A stretch of DNA of 64,000 bases, taken from Chlorogloeopsis sp. ULAP01. Its GTDB lineage: Bacteria; Cyanobacteriota; Cyanobacteriia; Cyanobacteriales; Nostocaceae. A model generated the notes under the pieces. It ran no database searches. It had not been told where the DNA came from and was given only the letters and a program-made list of their open reading frames with translations. Shown one piece after another: positions 19,108 to 27,061 of the stretch. Position 1 is the first letter of the stretch, and every line of letters starts with the position of its first letter. Location: positions 310,001-374,000 of the forward strand of contig NZ_JAUDRH010000008.1 in assembly GCF_030381805.1 (NCBI RefSeq). The letters run 5' to 3'. The position numbers and the translations under genes are program-made.

Positions 19108-19143
19108 GAAAAGGCAGATGGCACAAGTAAATTAACTTATTGT

Positions 19144-19881
19144 TTAATTTTTGCTGACAACTACAAATCCACGTGTTTTACCAGATACTAAATCAAAAGT
19201 GTTCATTGCCCTCCATAAATCTGCTGTTTTTACCCAAACAGGTGGATACTTATAACGAGAAACATCCAAAATTAAAAATCTATCTGTCTGCTCATTGTAA
19301 GCTGCTATTGGTGATATGTGGCCACCTTTTTCTTGTCCAATTTCTTTACGTAAATAGTTAACTACAATAAAGTTTCCTGGTTGTTTTAAATTTTTGGCAG
19401 CGCGTTTGCGAAACTCTTCTATAGTAGTATCACCAGCATGATAAACCTGTGTTTTTACCTGATGGCTTGCTAATAATTTACCTAACTGTTCTAATGTCAT
19501 TCCCATACGAGCGACAACTTGAGGAGCTATGACTTTTCGAGTTGCTTCGTTGTTAAAGAAGTTTTCTTGAGTAAATATGCGATAAGGCTTATATTCGGGA
19601 GCTTCTGGTGACGGTATTCCCAATGCATTTAACACCATCACACTACTAGCAACTCCACAATATGCTTGATTGTTTTGTGTCAAAAATTGCGTACTGAGAG
19701 GAAAGAAATCTTGTCGCGAACGACTTTCAATTAATAGCTTTTCACCTTGAGAAGACGTGAAATCAATCAAGTCTGATGATACAGGTATCGTCTGAGCATA
19801 GATATTATTTCCAGCAAAAAAAATGCCTAAAACAATAATTTTTGTAGGCAATTTAATTGGATTTCGTAAATGTTTTTTCAT
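19144..19881 (-). CDS. phytochelatin synthase-like peptidase, exported
   Basis: The 245-residue protein belongs to the short prokaryotic phytochelatin synthase family (papain-like fold). The catalytic triad is visible: C75 in QAYCGVASS, H188 in KGGHISPIAAY and D206 in FLILDVSRY. Each is offset by five from the C70/H183/D201 known for the Nostoc homologue. Bacterial members mainly cleave glutathione to gamma-Glu-Cys rather than build phytochelatins. An N-terminal hydrophobic stretch ending in ...NNIYAQ (residues 14-30) looks like a signal peptide, so it probably acts in the periplasm. It is convergent with the decarboxylase and not in an operon. Confidence 0.9.
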   Translation of the reverse strand: MKKHLRNPIKLPTKIIVLGIFFAGNNIYAQTIPVSSDLIDFTSSQGEKLLIESRSRQDFFPLSTQFLTQNNQAYCGVASSVMVLNALGIPSPEAPEYKPYRIFTQENFFNNEATRKVIAPQVVARMGMTLEQLGKLLASHQVKTQVYHAGDTTIEEFRKRAAKNLKQPGNFIVVNYLRKEIGQEKGGHISPIAAYNEQTDRFLILDVSRYKYPPVWVKTADLWRAMNTFDLVSGKTRGFVVVSKN

Positions 19882-20001
19882 ATATTATTTCCATTTAAAT
19901 ATTATTAATATAAATAGATAAAAAGAAATTAAATGTAAAATAATAACTCCTAGAAAATGGGTGAAACAGCTTTTTACCTTCTGCCATCTGTCTTCTACGT
20001 A

Positions 20002-20901
20002 TCATACTAAACCTTTAGATTTACGAAACTCCAATACAACTTCTTTAATATCACGTAATTCTCCTTCTACTAAATAATTTAGTCTTTGCATTTCTTGAGC
20101 GGTAACACGTTCTTCAAGTTGAGATATGGCTTTCCTTAATTCAGGGTACTTTTGTAATGTTTGTTGACGCACAATTGGTACTGCTTGATAAGGGGGAAAG
20201 TACTGTTTATTATCTTTTAATATGACCAAATCTAAGCGGGAAATTTGCCCATCAGTGGAATTACCGTTGATCATATCTACTTGTTTTTGCAGTAGCGCTC
20301 GGTATATTAACCCTAAATCCATGAGGCGGGGAGATTTGGCAAAGCGTAAATCATAAGTTTTAGCTAATCCTGGAAAACCATCTTCTCGTTCCATAAATTC
20401 ATAACCAAAACCACCACGCCACTGGGGCGTATATTGAGCAGCTTCAGAAAGAGTTTGAAGTTGATAGCGCCTTGCATCATCACCACGTATTATCATGGCA
20501 AATGTATTTTCAAAACCCAAAGGTGCCATCACTTCTAAATTAAACTTCTGAGCATAAGCTTGTTTTAATTGTTCGTAAACAACTTTTGGATCTTTAACTC
20601 CTTGTTGTTTCAAAATCCCAACAAGAGCTGTACCTGTGTATTCTACATAGGCATCAATTTTGCCAGCAACAAGAGCTTGATGAGTAACTAAGGCACTAGT
20701 AAAGCGGCGACGCCCAACTTTTAAATTAGTTGTTCCCTCGATTTGCTGTGCTAAAAGTTCGCTTAAAATATCTTGTTCGGTAAAACCCTTAGAAGCAACA
20801 ACAATATTACCACTACCTCCACTATTGTTACTGGTTTGACAGCTAGCAATTGCAAATACTAAAGTAAAAGTTAAAAGGAAAAATATAAAAATTTTTTTCA
20901 T
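20002..20901 (-). CDS. osmoprotectant (glycine betaine/choline-type) ABC transporter substrate-binding lipoprotein
   Basis: The protein has 299 residues. The signal sequence ends in a lipobox (FAIASC, Cys near residue 21). The mature part begins IVVASKGFTEQDILSELLAQ and contains VTHQALVAGKIDAYVEYTGTAL, typical of OpuC/YehZ-type quaternary amine binding proteins. It is the last gene of an ATPase-permease-binding protein set on the minus strand. A 212-base gap with repeated hairpins separates it from the permease, which is unusual inside such an operon. The ligand is probably a compatible solute, inferred from the family. Confidence 0.88.
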   Translation of the reverse strand: MKKIFIFFLLTFTLVFAIASCQTSNNSGGSGNIVVASKGFTEQDILSELLAQQIEGTTNLKVGRRRFTSALVTHQALVAGKIDAYVEYTGTALVGILKQQGVKDPKVVYEQLKQAYAQKFNLEVMAPLGFENTFAMIIRGDDARRYQLQTLSEAAQYTPQWRGGFGYEFMEREDGFPGLAKTYDLRFAKSPRLMDLGLIYRALLQKQVDMINGNSTDGQISRLDLVILKDNKQYFPPYQAVPIVRQQTLQKYPELRKAISQLEERVTAQEMQRLNYLVEGELRDIKEVVLEFRKSKGLV

Positions 20902-20933
20902 TGATCTCTATTAATATCTCTATTCTTTGTGTC

Positions 20934-21014
20934 CTACCCTTACGGGTAGACACGTAGACGGACGTAGTCCGGCTTCAAGGTAGAGTAGTGGCTTCTGTAG
21001 ACGGGCTTTGCCCG
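20934..21014. repeat. cluster of three small palindromes inside the osmoprotectant operon
   Basis: Three hairpins follow one another: CTACCC/GGGTAG (20934-20949), CGGAC/GTCCG (20959-20971) and CGGGC/GCCCG (21002-21014), with related GC-rich text between. This looks like a small dispersed repeat of filamentous cyanobacteria inserted between the permease and binding-protein genes. Confidence 0.6.
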
Positions 21015-21088
21015 GCTTCCCGTAGGGTAAGTAGCCGCTCCGCTTCTAATGTGTCCTTTGTGGTTTGTCACTTCTTAAAATTATGAAT

Positions 21089-21112
21089 GTGCGTTAACGT
21101 AGTGTAACGCAC
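21089..21112. repeat. palindrome GTGCGTTA...TAACGCAC, copy 1
   Basis: This perfect 8-bp stem with an 8-base loop starts two bases after the permease stop codon. Related copies occur at 23877-23904 and 24913-24940. Confidence 0.65.
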
Positions 21113-21113
21113 C

Positions 21114-21773
21114 CTAATTTTTAATTTTCAATTGTTTTTCTATCCAACTAATTCCTAAATCAGCGACTAAAGCAATCACTGCTGCTGGAATCGCACCAGC
21201 TAATATTAATTGATCATTCACTGTGGATATGCCACGAAAAATTAACTCCCCTAAACCACCCGCACCAATAGCAGCAGCAATAGTTGCAACACCGATCGCT
21301 ATCACTGTTGCCACTCGCACTCCCGCTAAAATTACTCCCATCGCCAAAGGAATTTCTACTTGTAAGAGTAATTGTCGATCCGTCATCCCCATACCGCGCC
21401 CAGCTTCTCGAATCGCCGGATCTACACCCGCAATACCAGTGTAAGTGTTGCGAATTATAGGTAATAAAGAATATAGAGCCAGGGCAACAATTGCGGGAGT
21501 AGCACCAATACCACCAATTATAGGCACGGGAATAAGTAAGCCAAACAGCGCCAAACTAGGAATAGTTTGAAAAATATTAGCAATCCCCAAAATCGGTTGA
21601 CGCAAAGATTTTTGGCGGGTAATTAATACACCTAATGGTATGCCTATCAAAATAGCGATGTCAATAGCAATTATAACTAGCAGCAAGTGTTCTAATGTGC
21701 GTGCAAGAATTTCTGGGGCATATTTGATTAAGAAAAAATTACTGATATTCATAGGGCGAAAGATTTTAAGCAT
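21114..21773 (-). CDS. osmoprotectant ABC transporter permease
   Basis: The 219-residue protein has about five to six membrane helices and the ABC permease contact loop (IREAGRGMGMTDRQLLLQVEIPLAMGVILAG, EAA-like motif). The PSLALFGLLIPV and GIGVATIAAAIGAGGLGELI segments are typical of OpuBB/YehW-type permeases. Its 5' end overlaps the ATPase gene by 25 bases if the first ATG is used; a second ATG (MNIS, 21752) would shorten the overlap to 4 bases and is equally plausible. It forms the membrane channel for the importer encoded here. Confidence 0.9.
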   Translation of the reverse strand: MLKIFRPMNISNFFLIKYAPEILARTLEHLLLVIIAIDIAILIGIPLGVLITRQKSLRQPILGIANIFQTIPSLALFGLLIPVPIIGGIGATPAIVALALYSLLPIIRNTYTGIAGVDPAIREAGRGMGMTDRQLLLQVEIPLAMGVILAGVRVATVIAIGVATIAAAIGAGGLGELIFRGISTVNDQLILAGAIPAAVIALVADLGISWIEKQLKIKN

Positions 21774-22495
21774 TGCACAAAAGCAAGAGCTTCTGGATTT
21801 CGCGATCGCATAAATTCTTCTGGTGTCCCCAACACCACTAATTCTCCTCCATGCATTAAACCAATTCTCGAAGCTAAAATAAACGCTTCTTGAATATCGT
21901 GAGTCACAAAAACAACTGTCTTGCCTAATTCTTGTTGTAACCTTAAAAATTCTTGTTGCAATTCTAACCGTGTAATCGGATCGAGTGCGCCGAAAGGTTC
22001 ATCCATCAATAATACAGGTGGATCTGCGGCTAGCGCTCTTGCGACACCAACTCGTTGCTTTTGCCCTCCTGAAAGTTCGTGAGGATATCTTTGGGCAAAT
22101 TTTGCTGGCTCTAAACCAACCAAATGCAGAAGTTCGTATACCCGGCTTTTAATTTGATTAGGTTTCCAACCTTCCAAAGAGGGAACTAAACCGACGTTGC
22201 GTTCAACTGTGAAATGGGGAAATAAACCAGTTTCTTGAATGACATAACCAATTTTGCGCCGCAATTGAATTTCATTCCACTGAGTTGTCGGAATGCCATC
22301 AAATACAACTTCACCTTGGGTTGGTGTAAACAGGCGATTGATTAACTTCATTGTCGTGGTTTTACCGCTACCACTACGTCCTAACAATACCAGCGCTTCT
22401 CCTCGACTAATACTGAAATTGAGATTTGATACTAGGGGGCGATGGTTGCGGCTAAAGGCGACATTACGAAATTCGACAGCAATCTCCTGGGGCAT
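21749..22495 (-). CDS. osmoprotectant ABC transporter ATP-binding protein
   Basis: The 248-residue protein contains Walker A GRSGSGKTT, a Q-loop in VIQETGLFPH, signature LSGGQKQRVG, Walker B VLLMDEPFGALD and H-switch VTHDIQEA. The similarity is to OpuBA/ProV-type ATPases, but there is no C-terminal CBS pair, so the usual ionic-strength sensor is missing. It is the first gene of the three-gene set on the minus strand, so the operon promoter should lie in the 22496-23159 spacer. Confidence 0.92.
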   Translation of the reverse strand: MPQEIAVEFRNVAFSRNHRPLVSNLNFSISRGEALVLLGRSGSGKTTTMKLINRLFTPTQGEVVFDGIPTTQWNEIQLRRKIGYVIQETGLFPHFTVERNVGLVPSLEGWKPNQIKSRVYELLHLVGLEPAKFAQRYPHELSGGQKQRVGVARALAADPPVLLMDEPFGALDPITRLELQQEFLRLQQELGKTVVFVTHDIQEAFILASRIGLMHGGELVVLGTPEEFMRSRNPEALAFVQCLKSFAL

Positions 22496-23159
22496 AAGTT
22501 AAGTTTCCGTGGAGGTTGGTTTTATGTAATTATGTGCTAATTTTGTTAATAATTTAAAGAATACGCGGGAAAATAATTTTTTACTCTATGCGATCGCCCT
22601 ATCTACCGCGCTATCTATATGCTTTCACTATTGAGTATGAGATAATTCCTATGGTCGCTAAATTGTCTAATTTGTTTGATTCCAAATAAATATTTCCCAG
22701 TTTTCTCAATCAAGCCATACTTCCCATTTTGGACAATACGAAATAGTTAATTTGACACTTTCTTTTGCTTGAGTGAGGAAGTTATTACTTGCTTGTGTTT
22801 CACAGGTGGACTTAATGCAACAGTGAGTTGCTGATAACTATTAGCAATCCAACTTAAAATAGTAAGACATATAAATTAAGTTATGGGCTTTAATCACCTA
22901 AAATCTCATGCGATCAGGGTAATGGCTGTCTTAGTTTAAACTTGGCATATATAAATGCAAAAGTTCTAACCCAAATCAGTTTACACTCAGTTGTGGAGAA
23001 TACCTGGGGTGCGATCGCGTAATCTTAGCCAATTTTAATGCAACTCTCAGCCTAGAGTTAGCTTCAGCATTCATTATATTGACTAAGTGAGGCAATCCCT
23101 ATCAAAGTTATACGGCTTGCTTAATTGTTAACTTTATAAAACTTAATAAATAATGGAAG
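22496..23159. other. 664-base divergent spacer, no gene seen
   Basis: The spacer lies between the divergent osmoprotectant operon and msrB. It contains two HIP1-type octamers and is otherwise AT-rich. No ORF, RNA gene or clear regulator palindrome was found. Promoters for both directions are expected here. Confidence 0.4.
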
Positions 23160-23660
23160 ATGAAAAGAAGAAATCTTTTAGTAACTGCTGCTGCCACAGT
23201 GAGTGCAGTGTGGTTATCAAGTTATTTAACTAGGAGAGCGCGAGTTATGACAACTTCTAATCCTGAGAAGTTTGAAGTTAACAAAACTGAGGAAGAATGG
23301 CGTCAAACATTGACACCAGAACAGTTCCGTGTTTTACGGAAACACGGTACAGAACGGGCTGGCACTAGTCCACTAGATAAAAATTATGCCAAAGGTACTT
23401 ACGTCTGTGCTGGTTGCGGACAGCCATTGTTTACGGCAGAAACCAAATTTAATAGCGGTACTGGTTGGCCAAGTTTTTATGCACCCATTGAAGGGGCTAT
23501 TGCCACATCCGTAGACAAGTCATTTTTTATGACTAGGGTTGAAGTTCATTGTAGCCGTTGTGGAGGACATCTTGGTCATGTGTTTAATGATGGCCCTGCA
23601 CCGACTGGAAAGCGCTACTGCATGAATGGTGTAGCAATGGAATTTACTTCTCAAGCGTAA
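23160..23660 (+). CDS. msrB: peptide-methionine (R)-S-oxide reductase
   Basis: The enzyme reduces methionine-R-sulfoxide in proteins. The MsrB fold is complete: zinc ligands CAGC and CSRC, FNSGTGWPSF, GGHLGHVFNDG, and catalytic Cys in RYCMNGVAMEF near the end. From ATG 23160 the 166-residue form has a KRRNLLVTAAATVSAVWLSS leader resembling a Tat signal or membrane anchor. A second ATG at 23247 (M30) is preceded by AGGAGAG at an ideal eight-base spacing, giving a 137-residue form of standard cytosolic length. Both forms are possible; the upstream start has almost no ribosome-binding site. Confidence 0.93.
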   Translation: MKRRNLLVTAAATVSAVWLSSYLTRRARVMTTSNPEKFEVNKTEEEWRQTLTPEQFRVLRKHGTERAGTSPLDKNYAKGTYVCAGCGQPLFTAETKFNSGTGWPSFYAPIEGAIATSVDKSFFMTRVEVHCSRCGGHLGHVFNDGPAPTGKRYCMNGVAMEFTSQA

Positions 23661-23682
23661 TTTTTAAGTGTCTTAAACCGAA

Positions 23683-23726
23683 AAGCGATCGCCTGATTCT
23701 TGGTTGCACAAAAGAGGCGATCGCTT
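23683..23726 (+). terminator. stem-loop after msrB built from HIP1 sequences
   Basis: AAGCGATCGCCT at 23683-23694 pairs perfectly with AGGCGATCGCTT at 23715-23726 (12 bp, 20-base loop), 23 bases after the stop, followed by CTTATTATTTG. The stem is made of two HIP1 octamers. Confidence 0.5.
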
Positions 23727-23876
23727 CTTATTATTTGACTTAATCACTCCAAATTTATCTTAGCTTTAAAAAATTAGGTAACAAACTTTATCTTAGTACT
23801 TTAACTGTGATTGTTTGACGCTTAATATCCTGATATATGATTAATACTTGATTGTTGAAAAATTAGAATTTGTAGG

Positions 23877-23904
23877 GTGCGTTAGAACGGAGTTGGGAAC
23901 GCAC
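23877..23904. repeat. palindrome GTGCGTT...AACGCAC, copy 2, in the 23661-24197 spacer
   Basis: It is preceded by TGTAGG as in copy 3. The rest of this 537-base spacer holds the msrB terminator and AT-rich DNA with no gene seen. Confidence 0.6.
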
Positions 23905-24197
23905 AAACCCTTGATAATATTGCCTGACGCTGACGTTAACACGCATACATAATTTCAAAATCAAACCAGATTCTTATATTAATTAAATTACAATCGACAA
24001 TCTTTCTTTTGGGGGAAGTAGATATCACTTCTTTAGATAGAAACGTTCATACAATTCTAAAAGTTATTCTAAACATACATCAGATAAAAGTTTTAAATAA
24101 CACCAGGGAATACAATCACTGGGTTTTTACTTAGAAAACCTTTAATGCTATTTAGCTCTACATTTCTTACTTGACTTAGGAATTTAAAACAACACCT

Positions 24198-24866
24198 ATG
24201 ACTAATCCAAACGATCACAAAAGCTACCGTGAAGTTCAGCAAGATAGTTACACTGACACTCACGGAAATCTTCACACCAATGTAACGCGAACTACTGAAA
24301 CAGTTGACAATACAGGAGTAAATTCTAACTCCTACCAAAGCGGTTATGTCCACGGGCGTGTATCTGAGCGTGATTACCAACAAGAGAGATTAGCACAACG
24401 AGATGATGACAATACTGCTCGTGGTTTATTCTTGGGCTTGTTGCTTGCCTTACTAGCAGGGTTGACAGGCATTGGCATTTGGTATTTCATCCAACGCGAT
24501 GAAGCAGTTAATGATACTGCCACACCAACTGTGACTGTGACACCAACAACAGCTACACCTCAACCCCAAACTACAATTATTGAAAGAACCACAGAAGTTC
24601 CTGTTCCTGTGGAAAGAACTAGAGAAGTTCCGGTTCTAGTTCCTGTTCCCGGACAAAATAATTCATCTACAACCGCTCCCACTCCACCTAATATCAATAT
24701 TACCGTTCCACCCGAACCACCTGCGGCTAGACAAACAACTCCAACATCACCATCAAATTCCAATACAGAGGCTGGTACTACAGCTACACCTTCTCCAGAG
24801 TTAACACCTAATAGTAATTCTTCTCCTACTGAGAACAGCAATCAAGATAATTCATCATCTCCGTAA
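24198..24866 (+). CDS. single-pass membrane protein with Pro/Thr/Val-rich outer tail
   Basis: The protein has 222 residues. Residues 1-72 are hydrophilic (many Asn, Tyr, Gln, Asp). A membrane helix follows (GLFLGLLLALLAGLTGIGIWYF, about 77-98). The remaining half is low-complexity Thr, Pro and Val (short TVTPTT repeats and two variants of ERTxEVPVxV), ending in Ser/Asn-rich sequence. The layout suggests a cytoplasmic head, one helix, and an extended periplasmic tail that could span or bind cell wall. No named family was recognised. It is monocistronic, followed by a palindromic repeat. Confidence 0.7.
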   Translation: MTNPNDHKSYREVQQDSYTDTHGNLHTNVTRTTETVDNTGVNSNSYQSGYVHGRVSERDYQQERLAQRDDDNTARGLFLGLLLALLAGLTGIGIWYFIQRDEAVNDTATPTVTVTPTTATPQPQTTIIERTTEVPVPVERTREVPVLVPVPGQNNSSTTAPTPPNINITVPPEPPAARQTTPTSPSNSNTEAGTTATPSPELTPNSNSSPTENSNQDNSSSP

Positions 24867-24912
24867 TATAGGATTACTATATTGATTGTTGAACAACAGT
24901 AGAATTTGTAGG

Positions 24913-24940
24913 GTGCGTTGGAACAGAGTTCGTGACGCAC
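24913..24940. repeat. palindrome GTGCGT...ACGCAC, copy 3
   Basis: It shares the TTTGTAGGGTGCGTT context with copy 2, 1.0 kb away, and the palindromic arms with copy 1. Confidence 0.6.
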
Positions 24941-25060
24941 CATTCTTGATGGTTTAGTGCGTTAATTAAAGGAGGATTTTTGATATTTCAATATAAATAC
25001 AATACTTCGCTACCAAACTTCTTTCAACTTCAAATTAATTCTCGGCAGAAAAATCTATCC

Positions 25061-26926
25061 CTACATTTCCCGCTTATATTCTTCTAACAATTGCGGAATG
25101 TAATCATATCCATCTACACCAATCACAGAAATAATTCTCTGGCGATTTTGTTGCAAAGTATTTTGAAAAGCTTCTGTACCCAATTGTCCTTGCAAAATTG
25201 TCAGTAATCCCGCAGGTTTAAGCCACTCCTGGGAAGCTATTTGGTTTAACAAATACATCCCCAAACAGCCAGTGTAAATTGCTCTTTCAAAACTTGCGAG
25301 ATTGTAATTTGCTTCACCTAAAGTTGCTAAATTTAATCCCTGTAGATATAAATCACCAGCAAGTTGTGCTGTTCTAAAACCTTCTTCTAAATTTTTAATA
25401 GCATTTTCTGGTTGTTTAATGACTAAATATGCAATGCCTAAACTACTCAAACATAAAGCTTTACTTTGCACATCACCTAATTGCTCTGATAACCTTAAAC
25501 CTTGTTGCAAATAGTTAATTGCCATTTCATAAGTTTCTGGTTCTAACTCTTGCAACTGCTGTGCCTGCATAACCTCGCTGTAACCCAAGTTAACCAAGGC
25601 ATAAGCTTCTCCGGTTCTGTTGCCTGTTTGTCTACTCAGAATTAATGCTCTTTGACTGTAATCTATGGCTTCAGAGTAGTTTTGTTGAGCAACGCAAGTA
25701 CGGCTCAGATGGTTGAGATTGGCAATTTCACAAGGACGATCGCCTGCATTGCGTGCCATCTCCAACGCTTGCTGATGAAAATTAATCGAGCGATCATATT
25801 GCCCCAATGCCCGTTGCGAATAGCCTAAAAGTGTCAAAATCCGCGCTTTTTCTTGCGTTCCCTCGACTCGACGTAAAGGCTCGTCCAGATAATTTAGCGC
25901 ATCCCGCAAGTAGCTACCAGCAAAGGAGGCAAAAATACCGCCATACAAAGGAAAATACTGCCGTTGAGAAAATGTTCGCAAAATTTGCAACATTACCTGA
26001 GAAGCGGCGTTACCATAAATTGTACTTAAACCAAAACCATCTGCCAGTTGACTCCAAATCACAGCAAAAGTTAAAAAAGTGGAAATAGATAGTTTCGATC
26101 CAGCTTTAACGTTGTATGGTTGTTGGTCAAACCAGTGAACTAATCCCCGTTGCAAAAATTGTAATATTAATGTTATTTCTACCCAGTCACTGAGGTTGAT
26201 ATTGCGCTGCCGTTCGGCAAATGCAATGATAGATTCCTCCATTGCTAAAGTGCGAAGTAGTGCCTTGGGTAACTCACTATTGGTTTGCTTTGCCCAAGTT
26301 GCCCAAGGCCCGCTTTCTCCTGGTATGCCACCAAATCCTAAGGAATCCTGGCTCTGTTCGTACATCCAACTGACGAGATGTTCTTGGAGTCGTTGCCAAG
26401 CAGTCATACCACGAGTGATGCCATCGGCGATGTACTGAAAATCCTCATCTGCTTGAGCAAATTGTTGTAAAGATTTTGACAACTGTTGAATTTGTTGTAA
26501 AGTCAGGGGATGCTTGCGGTTGGAATCGGTAACGCGCAAAAAGGCAGCGAGGCGCTCTCCTGTTGGAACTGTAGTAATCTCCTTAATGGCAGTAGCTGTA
26601 GCTTCTGTAGCTTTATTTTGTTCTTCAGCACGTTGCCATTGACTTTGGATTGTCTTAATTGCTCTTAGAGTACGGGTGGCTTTTGCTTTTTTAAGTTCGT
26701 CTTTTTCTGTATCTACTTGCTGCTGAATAGCATTTAGGCGATCGCTCAACGCCAACTCAAAAATTTCTCCCGTCCCCACCGTTACACTTTTGAGCAGCAT
26801 TTGATACACTTGTTCGACAGAACTAATCTTACCTTTGAGGGTAGTTTCGACAATTTCATCGATGAGGGCAAGATAGCGATCGCGAAGGGAAACAGACGAC
26901 TCAGACACTTTCCAAACCAAGAACAC
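25061..26926 (-). CDS. tetratricopeptide repeat protein
   Basis: The protein has 621 residues. The N-terminal 110 residues form a charged helical segment (KDELKKAKATRTLRAIKTIQSQWQRAEE in two parts). A helical middle domain (about 120-340) is not one I recognise. From about residue 370 there are at least five TPR-like units (GYSQRALGQYDRSINFHQQALEMAR, NLNHLSRTCVAQQNYSEAIDYSQRAL, and similar), which typically form a protein-binding superhelix. No enzymatic motif is seen. The start is uncertain between GTG 26926 and GTG 26908. It may work with the adjacent same-strand signalling genes, but that is only proximity. Confidence 0.8.
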   Translation of the reverse strand: MFLVWKVSESSVSLRDRYLALIDEIVETTLKGKISSVEQVYQMLLKSVTVGTGEIFELALSDRLNAIQQQVDTEKDELKKAKATRTLRAIKTIQSQWQRAEEQNKATEATATAIKEITTVPTGERLAAFLRVTDSNRKHPLTLQQIQQLSKSLQQFAQADEDFQYIADGITRGMTAWQRLQEHLVSWMYEQSQDSLGFGGIPGESGPWATWAKQTNSELPKALLRTLAMEESIIAFAERQRNINLSDWVEITLILQFLQRGLVHWFDQQPYNVKAGSKLSISTFLTFAVIWSQLADGFGLSTIYGNAASQVMLQILRTFSQRQYFPLYGGIFASFAGSYLRDALNYLDEPLRRVEGTQEKARILTLLGYSQRALGQYDRSINFHQQALEMARNAGDRPCEIANLNHLSRTCVAQQNYSEAIDYSQRALILSRQTGNRTGEAYALVNLGYSEVMQAQQLQELEPETYEMAINYLQQGLRLSEQLGDVQSKALCLSSLGIAYLVIKQPENAIKNLEEGFRTAQLAGDLYLQGLNLATLGEANYNLASFERAIYTGCLGMYLLNQIASQEWLKPAGLLTILQGQLGTEAFQNTLQQNRQRIISVIGVDGYDYIPQLLEEYKREM

Positions 26927-27061
26927 GCTATGTTCATTTTAATTCGTGTCTTGAACAATAAGGCAGGTGAGGTTGTAGACATCGCATATCTGGGGACTTT
27001 TCTCTACGCAGACGATAAGTGATCGCTAAGGCAGAGAAAATAAATCACTTTTTTAGCATTT

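Noticed and set aside
24560..24841. 93-codon minus-strand ORF
   Set aside because: It is a shadow of the Pro/Thr-rich tail of the plus-strand membrane protein (Val/Gly complement).
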